Shown here in pieces: positions 57,230-64,000 of a DNA stretch of 64,000 nt (its first letter is position 1; the number at the start of each line of letters is the position of its first letter). The notes under the pieces are model-generated. The model was not told the DNA's origin, made no database searches, and was given only the letters and a program-made list of their open reading frames with translations. The stretch is from positions 4,205,725-4,269,724 of the forward strand of contig OZ022260.1 of assembly GCA_963978905.1 (NCBI GenBank). The letters are read 5' to 3'. The DNA comes from Trichostrongylus colubriformis. Lineage: Eukaryota > Nematoda > Chromadorea > Rhabditida > Trichostrongylidae. The translations under genes and the position numbers were made by a program.

Positions 57230-59180
57230 AAAATTTAGGCGGGAATTCCACCACGCCAAAACGGCGCGTGCGAAACAGAAAACGAAATTTAAGCGAGCCA
57301 TTTGTTACAAGTCCCCCAAAAAAGTTTCCTTTAATTATTTCGTTTTCTTGCCCTGTCGATATCAGTAGATGATCACACGAAGATCCAGTCGTGTTTTGTT
57401 ATGTCGTGCATTTCAATATCTACAGCGCGCCCTTGTAGAAAACATTTATTGGTTCTGCAGTAAAATGTGTAGCACTTCAGTTGGCTTCTTCATAACCTTC
57501 TTCCGTGTTATCAGGAACGGGGTTCTCCCCGAGATTTCCATCTTCGGCAACACCTTCTAGGGCTTCGGGGACACTTTCTGGGGTCGTCGTCGTAGTCCAT
57601 TTCCACGGTGCGAACGTCACACGAGACCTCGAATTCGTCATCAGATTTCTATACATGTCAGTATATGATGGTCTCTGAAAACTGGCATATGGCTCAACTC
57701 GTTCGCTAAAGAGAATCATCCATGAATATGAGGTCTTGAAAGGCCATGGAGCTCTGGATATGGTGGTGTCTCAGCGAAATGTTCCAAATCTAGCGTTATC
57801 ACATGCGAAGCACTCACTCGACCTTTTGTGAGATCACTTCAGGCTGGTTTCATATTTTAACAACAACAATCTCTCCCTTCCACCTTTCAGCACTACTCCT
57901 TTCAACCTTCGAGCGTGGCTACGAAAGAGCGCTGCTCTCAATTCCATGCCCAGCTTCATGAATGCTAACAAAAAATGGTTGTGCCGCGTGGAACTCGACG
58001 TTTAAGATATAGAAATATTCCCATTACGTGAAATTCCTCATAGCGCCACGTCTTGATTTGATTGTATTGTTACGATAGGAACAGTGCAATACACGAATTT
58101 TCGTATGGGCATGCTCCGAAATTTCGTATTACAACTAAACAGGAAATTGATGCTGTACCCTCTGGGCTCCAAGCCACGGCCTGATGTGGGTATCAACTTA
58201 CCGCGTTGACCATTCCGTTATAGAATCCGATCAAAAGAGCAAGGCTAAGGAAGTAGAAGCACCACATGACTGGTTGCCTGTCTTTCCCACTGCCCTATTT
58301 ATATAAGGCTGGATACGTGCAGTATTGCAATCCCACGAACATAGCACTCCTGCTGTATAAATGGTTTCTGCACTTTTAACATCCCACAAGCTCGGCATGG
58401 TACAAGAGCGTTTCCCTTATTTCAAGTCTAACGCCTGCCCCAAGCATAGTCAATATGTGGTCAGTTCACAAAAGTGTCGACACGCACCTGTTCCCGAGTA
58501 AATTTACCCGTTGAGCCGTTGATAAGCATATGCAGCAGCTACCCATTAATATCTCTACTAAATATATATAAATGCTTCGTCTGTCTGTACGTCTGTCACG
58601 AAATTAGGTATGATGTGAAAAACGGCCTGTGGAGATGGGGGCAAGTGTGGTATGGGTAGAGCATGGGACAAGAAGTAAGTCCACACATGGGCCAAGTTAA
58701 GCATGCCCACGGTGGGCGGGGCGTGCCGCGGAATGTTCCGTTTTCGGACCGAAACTTGTGAATTGGGTTTGAGCGTGCCCCAACCGTTGCGGAAAGATGG
58801 ATTTGAGTCAGGGAAGAGTTTGCGAAAGCCATGAAAGAGACCTGGGCAGAGTGGGCGGATCATCTGTAGCGGTGGGCGGAGTGGAAGTAACATAAAAAAC
58901 GATACGTGGAGATGGAGTAAATTTTGGAAAGGGTAGGGCATGGGACAGGAAGTAAGGTGCACACATGAACCATATCAGGCTCCACCCTTGGTGGGCGGAG
59001 CGTACACTGAATACTCTGTCCTCAAGAAAATGAATAATACCGATCGACCTATTAGCGTCCATGGTGTTTCGCGCACGGTAGCCGATTTTCGGGCAGGCTC
59101 ATGATTGGGTCCTCATGACAAATATTTACGAAGCTGACAATTAACAGAAACACTATATTTCACTTTAGAAAAATCAACCA
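57230..59180. repeat. Left arm of a 5.8-kb inverted duplication
   Basis: The reverse complement of 60383-63040. Blocks correspond from GGGCAAGAAAA (about 57350/62920) through the secreted-peptide gene, the tandem-array-type repeat (58563-59000), the CTAATAGGTCGATCGGTA block and on to ATGACAAATATTTACGAAGC near 59130. The gene-bearing part is nearly identical between arms, while the outer and inner edges are more diverged. Confidence 0.85.
57477..58267 (-). CDS. Small secreted peptide, copy 1
   Basis: Two exons, 58267-58202 and 57674-57477, give 87 aa. Exon 1 (22 codons) is a complete signal peptide, MWCFYFLSLALLIGFYNGMV ending NA, with the intron at the likely cleavage site. The mature 65 residues have no cysteine. 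They start RPSYTDMYRNLMTNSRSRV, have a WKWTTTTTPESVPEALEGV middle and an acidic Glu/Asp/Asn end. A TATATAAA box lies at 58305-58298, about 31 bases before the ATG, leaving room for only a very short leader. AATAAA lies at about 57450. The family is not recognised. The second copy at 62041-62792 is almost identical. It is probably secreted; the role is unknown. Confidence 0.75.
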
Positions 59181-59184
59181 CTCA

Positions 59185-60380
59185 TGTGTCCCGTACTTAG
59201 TCTCGACCTTTTTTTTCTGAAAAATCTCACATACAATGAAAATGGATTTATTTCTTTCAAACTACTTGTTTTGCATTGCTTCACAAAGCATTCGGAAGAT
59301 TGCTTTTCCTTTGGCCAATAAAGGTTCCACAGTCGACACTTATGCCGAGGTTCCAACAAAGGAGAACATGGGAGCATTCGGAAGAATTTTTCTGTTCCAT
59401 CAAAAAATATGTTTCATGTTCGGTGTAGCTACGATTCAGATTGAATTGCGAAACTATGTGATAAGGGCCCAAGTGACTTTATTTCACAGTTTAATTGCTG
59501 AACAGATATTCGAGTAATCCGGTCAAAAATATTTGCCGTCTCTACTCACTACCTATCACCACCCTTCTAACTGATTGACGAAAAAATTTTTTCTTTCCTT
59601 GAAGAAGTTGTCAAAAATCATCGCCTTGTGGCGGAAGGACCGAATTTGGAAAAAGAGCGAGCTGTCTTCCCAAAAAACTAAATGGAGGAAGTTAAAGAGG
59701 AGAGTCGGGGCTATAGAAGGCACATAATGAATGATCGGTCTTCCGGTGTGAATAGGATTGTGTCTCAATCAACTGCCGGTTTGGTCAGTTTATTGTTAAA
59801 AGGCCAACCACTTCGAAAAAGATCTGCTAAATTTTATCTTGTGATTTTATACGATAGCCTATGCGGAAGAGGTTTTGAATGGACGACGTTGATGATCCTT
59901 TCCAGGTCTCAAGAAGGTAATATTATTTTATAAGGTTTCCCAATTCCGTGACACTACCGTATGTCCTATTAAAGGTTGAGTCTGCTCGAGAAACATTTTT
60001 GAGAGACACGATCCCTTCCCGGTTGATGCATAAGCGGGTAAGCTCAAACCCCTCCCCTACCCCCTCTCACTAGAAAAGGAAAAACGGATTACTCGATAAT
60101 GATATTGCTTCATAGTACAAAGTAGGAATACCAACCAGAAGTTTTTCAATTGGATTAGAATTTTCTCAAAGTAAAGGGACCGTCATGCAGTGTTCGGAGA
60201 AAATTTCAAAACACTACCTACCACTTTCTAACCCAACATAGGACCCTCCTCCACAATTGCTCGGTCCATGCCTGATCATGGCCTTAGTTCTAGCAAATCC
60301 ACATTTTCCCAAATCCGAGATAGCGCTGTAGCTAACGGAGAGCATATGTTCGCACACATATAGGAGCTTCAACATTCACA
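59185..60380. other. Central spacer of the inverted duplication
   Basis: About 1.2 kb between the arms, present once. It holds a 93-codon plus frame (59236-59517) and overlapping minus frames, none with a recognised domain. The spacer is long enough that the pair of arms would form a stem-loop only at kilobase scale. Confidence 0.35.
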
Positions 60381-61059
60381 AGCTTTAGTTGATTTTTCAG
60401 AATGAAATACAGTGTTTTTATTAATTGTCAGTTTGGTCAATTTTTGTCATGAGGACCCACTCACTGGCCAGCTCGGAAATTGGCCAAATTGCAACATATC
60501 CAAAAATTGGACATGAAATTTTGTAGAGCACAAAATTGCTCTTGAACGATCTATAATTCCGAACGAACTTGTAGATCAGAAAAATTTTCGTCCGCAAAAA
60601 CGATACTTACGGAATGACCCAGTTGATGTGGTTTATATACATACCAGTTGGCTGGCGCACACTACCGTGCTCGAAACACCATGGACGCTAATAGGTCGAT
60701 CGGTAGTTCATTTTTTTTCATTTTCAATCAATCAGAGTATTCAGTGTACGCTCCGCCCACCATGGGTGGGGTCTGATATGGTTCATGTGTGCACCTTACT
60801 TCCTGCCCCATGCTCTACCCTTTCCAATATTTACTCCATCTCCACGGATTGTTTTTATGTTACTTCCAAACTCCGCCCACCACTACAGATGATCCGCCCA
60901 CTCTGTCCAGGTCTCTTTCATGGCTTTCGCAAACTCTTCCCTGACTCCAAACCATCTTTCCGCCATGGTTGGGGCACGTTCAAACCCAATTCACAATTTT
61001 CGGTCCGAAAACGCAACATTCCGCGGCACGCCTCACCCACCGTGGGCATGCTCAAAGGC

Positions 61060-61545
61060 ATCATTAGGGGAAAGTCGGACGAAAAGTAAAAGAAGTAGTG
61101 CATATGAAAGTCGAGATGCCTAGTAGCAGGACAGTGGAGGAAAAACGGATGGAAATGGCCAAAATCACGAGAAATAGGTTTCCACCGTTGATTCTCGACG
61201 CGGGAGGGAAGTAGTCTGATCTATTTTTCCATAGGCATGTTGCCAAGTAAACACAAGGGAATGTTTGGAATTACGACAGCATCTTTTTTTGGAGTGAGCT
61301 TCAAGTTAAAACTGCGAAAGCGCGCCGCAAAACCTTCGATTCTGCCGCATCTACTTGGCCGCTCCCACCCCAGTCAATCGGGAATTACGTCACCGAGAGG
61401 CAGGTTCAAGAAATCAAAGGGAGGCGGGATCAAGAAATCAATGATCCGTTGCGCCGTTTCTACAGCTCGGAGGGGCGCTTTTTTCACCGGGATTTCGCCA
61501 CAGATAGCCTTCCTAGGCCCAGGACTACCATGTTAGTTACTTCTT
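61060..61545. repeat. Dispersed repeat family E, copy 2
   Basis: Inserted into the array-type repeat of the right arm, since the left arm reads continuously across the same point. Order and content match 29440-29880 (ACGAAAAGTAAAAG, GAAAGCGCGCCGC, CTCCCACCCCAGTCA, TCGGAGGGGCGC). Confidence 0.55.
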
Positions 61546-62002
61546 GTAGGGATTTCTCCATTACCGCGTTACGCCTAATGCTGTCTTTAACTTGTTCCAC
61601 GTGTGGACTTACTTCTTGTACCGTGCCCTACCCATACCACACTTGTCACCATCTCCACAGGTCGTTTTTCATATCATACCTAATTTCGTGACAGACGGAC
61701 GGACAGACGGAGGGACGTACAGACAGACGAAGCATTTATGTTTATGCAGTAGCAATAGTTAATGGGTAGCTGCTGGATATGCTCATCAACGGCTCAACGG
61801 GTAAATTGACTCGGGAACAGGTGCGTGTCGACACTTTTGTGAACTGACCACATATTGACTATGCTTGGAGGAGGCGTTAGACTTGAAATAAGGAAAACGC
61901 TCTTGTACCATGCCGAGCTTGTGGGATGTTAAAAATGCAGAAACCATTTATACAGCAGGAGTGCTATGTTCGTGGGATTGCAATACTGCACGTATCCAGC
62001 CT

Positions 62003-62010
62003 TATATAAA
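62003..62010 (+). promoter_or_regulatory. TATA box of secreted-peptide gene copy 2
   Basis: TATATAAA lies 31 bases before the ATG, conserved at the same spacing in the inverted copy (58305-58298). This would put the transcription start within a few bases of the start codon. Confidence 0.6.
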
Positions 62011-62040
62011 TAGGGCAGTGGGAAAGACAGGCAACCAGTC

Positions 62041-62792
62041 ATGTGGTGCTTCTACTTCCTTAGCCTTGCTCTTTTGATCGGATTCTATAACGGAATGGTC
62101 AACGCGGTAAGTTGATACCCACATCAGGCCGTGGCTTGGAGCCCAGAGGGTACAGCATCAATTTCCTGTTTAGTTGTAATACGAAATTTCAAAGCATGCC
62201 CATACGAAAATTCGTATATTGCACTGTTCCTATCGTAACAATACAATCAAATCAAGACGTGGCGCTCAACAATACAATCAAATCAAGACGTGGCGCTTCA
62301 CGTAATGGGAATATTTCTCTATCTTAAACGTCGAGTTCCACGCGGCACAACCATTTTTTGTTAGCATTCATGAAGCTGGGCATGGAATTGAGAGCAGCGC
62401 TCTTTCGTAGCCACGCTCGAAGGTGAAAGGAGTAGCGCTGAAAGGTAGAAGGGAGAAATCGTTATTGTTAAAATATGAAACCAGCCTGAAGTGATACATT
62501 TCGCTACCATATCCAGAGATCTAAGACCTTTCAAGACCCCATAATCATAGATGATTCTCTTTAGCAACGAGTTAAACAATATGCCACTTTTCAGAGACCA
62601 TCATATACTGACATGTATAGAAATCTGATGACGAATTCGAGGTCTCGTGTGACGTTCGCACCGTGGAAGTGGACTACGACGACGACCCCAGAAAGTGTTC
62701 CCGAAGCCCTAGAAGGTGTTGCCGAAGATGGAAATCTCGGGGAGAACCTCGTTCCTGATAACAATGATGAAGGTTATGGGGAAGCCAACTGA
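62041..62792 (+). CDS. Small secreted peptide, copy 2
   Basis: Exons 62041-62106 and 62595-62792 join in phase to give 87 aa with stop TGA at 62790. Exon 1, the signal peptide, is identical in DNA to copy 1. Exon 2 differs at 8 of 198 bases: two are silent, and six alter four residues in the last 20 (Pro to Leu, Thr to Asn, Glu to Asp, Glu to Gly). AATAAA is at 62819-62824. The mature peptide is short, acidic and free of cysteine. The intron is 488 bp against 527 bp in copy 1. It is probably secreted; the family is not recognised. Confidence 0.75.
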
Positions 62793-63155
62793 AGTGCTCT
62801 ACATTTTAGTGCAGAATTAATAAATGTTTCTTCGTAGGGTGCGCTGTAGATATTGACATGCACGATATAAGTAATCTTTGAATGAGTAATCTTCATGTGA
62901 TCATCTATTGTTATCATCAGGGCAAGAAAATGATGGGATAATTGAAAAGAAGTTCCGGAGGGGAATCTTTAAAAAGAGTTGGCTTAATTTCCGTTTTTTT
63001 TTTTGTTTCGCACGAGCTTTTTCACGGGATAGATTTCTGCCTGAATTTTATTGGTAGTGCATTACTTGCGCAATTCTCAATTTCAGGCTACGACGAGACG
63101 GTCTGAGATTTGTGTACCCGTATAATATTGCTGCATATCGATGGCAGAACAAGTA

Positions 63156-63997
63156 TTAGGTTGCCTCAAAAGTCTTCTAGAGGTTTTTCCAAAAATCAAT
63201 AGCTCTTGTTTACTTCGAGGCTGATCTAGGCGGTTCAGGAATATGGTAAAGCATTATCTAAGCCATCTAGGAAAGAATATATTGATCCGCCAGATTCCGT
63301 GGAGAAAGCTACATTGATCTACTATATGTGGTCTTGCGGCACCAAAGCGACGGAAGCTGGTCACTCCATCAACACTGCATTGGGCAAGAAATGTGTGTGC
63401 TAAGAGACCGTATGCAGTTGGTTCATCAGCTTCAGCAAGGGAGTGATTGACATGGAAGGCAAAGCACGCTCAGGACGACTCATACCTCTAAGACGCGGAA
63501 GGAATGCCTTTCCAAGCGGTGCTGGTACAGGGTGATACAGTCACCCCTGCCGTATGCACCCACCAGCTCCAGCAGCTCGCCGTAGCTGTTCGAGAAAATT
63601 GCCGGAAAAGTCCGCGGTCACCATTCTTCATGACGACGCCCGCTCCCATTTCGCGAAAATTCCCAGGCTAAGTTATAGGAGCTCGGCTGGGATGTGCTGC
63701 CCCACCCGCCATACTCTCCAGACATTACTTCTTCTGACTATCATCTTACCCATCCTCTTGAATCCTGTGGCCAAGAGAAAATTCGTTGATTATGGCTTGC
63801 TTGCAAAGGCGGTCCTTGACTTCTTCGACTCTCAGAATCCAGAATTATGGGAGGAGGGAATCAACGGTCTACCTATGAGAGGGCAGAGTGTTGCCGATAA
63901 CAATGGTGAATACGTTGCTGCCTGATTTTTAATTGTTGGAAAAAATAATAAAAAGTGATGATCGAAAAAACCCTACAAGACTTTTGGGACAACCTAA
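63156..63997 (+). mobile_element. Mariner with internal deletion, lineage 3, copy 2
   Basis: 842 bp from TTAGGTTGCCTCAAAAGTCT to the inverted TTAGGTTGTCCCAAAAGTCT, flanked by TA at 63154-63155 and 63998-63999, ending just before the window edge. It is more diverged at the left end than copy 1, and it shares the same central deletion. Confidence 0.88.
63243..63925 (+). pseudogene. Mariner transposase pseudogene, lineage 3, copy 2
   Basis: Carries the same pieces as copy 1: a linker ending KGVIDMEGKARS, then VTILHDDARSHFAK in a shifted frame, and a C-terminus with FFDSQNPELWEEGI and ADNNGEYVAA. Here the YSPD motif is recoverable in another frame. An additional stop interrupts the N-terminal part, and the first catalytic Asp block is absent. 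It is not functional. Confidence 0.85.
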
Positions 63998-64000
63998 TAC

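Larger units (their letters stand above)
60383..63040. repeat. Right arm of the 5.8-kb inverted duplication
   Basis: The inverted counterpart of 57230-59180. It is longer because of about 170 bases of extra sequence near 60465-60640 and a ~530-bp family E insertion at about 61055-61590 that interrupts the array-type repeat. A 31-bp tandem duplication (CAATCAAATCAAGACGTGGC) near 62236-62297 is found in this arm only. Confidence 0.85.

Noticed and set aside
60628..61089. 153-aa plus frame
   Set aside because: It is carried by the array-type repeat of the right arm and the start of the family E insertion.

Overview
The window looks like nuclear DNA from a nematode, most likely a clade V strongylid (hookworm or relative). 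The two recognisable housekeeping genes are split by many short GT-AG introns. Several predicted start codons sit a few bases after an isolated TTTCAG-type acceptor, as expected for spliced-leader trans-splicing. A tRNA-derived SINE at 40.75 kb resembles a type I associate with strongylids. The clade is an inference from the protein sequences, gene structure and SINE; no database search was possible. No rRNA, intact tRNA, CRISPR array or prokaryotic operon was seen.

Genes, left to right. (1) 306-1041 (-): the 5' exon of a MADF-domain gene. (2) 4508-10954 (-): a complete RAD54 homologue, 20 phase-consistent exons, 783 aa. (3) 12742-16824 (+): a complete SNX3-type sorting nexin, 4 exons, 162 aa, head to head with RAD54 across a 1.8 kb intergenic region. 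(4) and (5) 18876-22829 and 26201-32212 (both -): a tandem pair of paralogous genes of a family I do not recognise. They share an N-terminal membrane segment, intron positions and phases, and one transposon-derived repeat at the same intron position; one copy carries a long Pro/Ala-rich tail. (6) 33415-37537 (+): a weaker five-exon model. (7) and (8) 57477-58267 (-) and 62041-62792 (+): twin genes for an 87-aa secreted peptide, one in each arm of a large inverted duplication.

From about 33 kb to the right end the window is dominated by mobile and repetitive DNA. It holds four internally broken mariner copies of at least three lineages, a Tc1-like non-autonomous element and more than ten families of short inverted-repeat (MITE/foldback) elements, many with two to four copies. 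It also holds a SINE, a tandem array of ~280-bp units, a 1.39-kb near-perfect palindrome and two large inverted duplications (41.2-52.5 kb and 57.2-63.0 kb). Most open frames in these parts are carried by repeats.

The genes form no obvious pathway: RAD54 acts in recombinational repair and SNX3 in retromer trafficking. The unusual content is the undescribed paralogue pair, the palindromically duplicated secreted-peptide gene, and the density and structure of the foldback elements.
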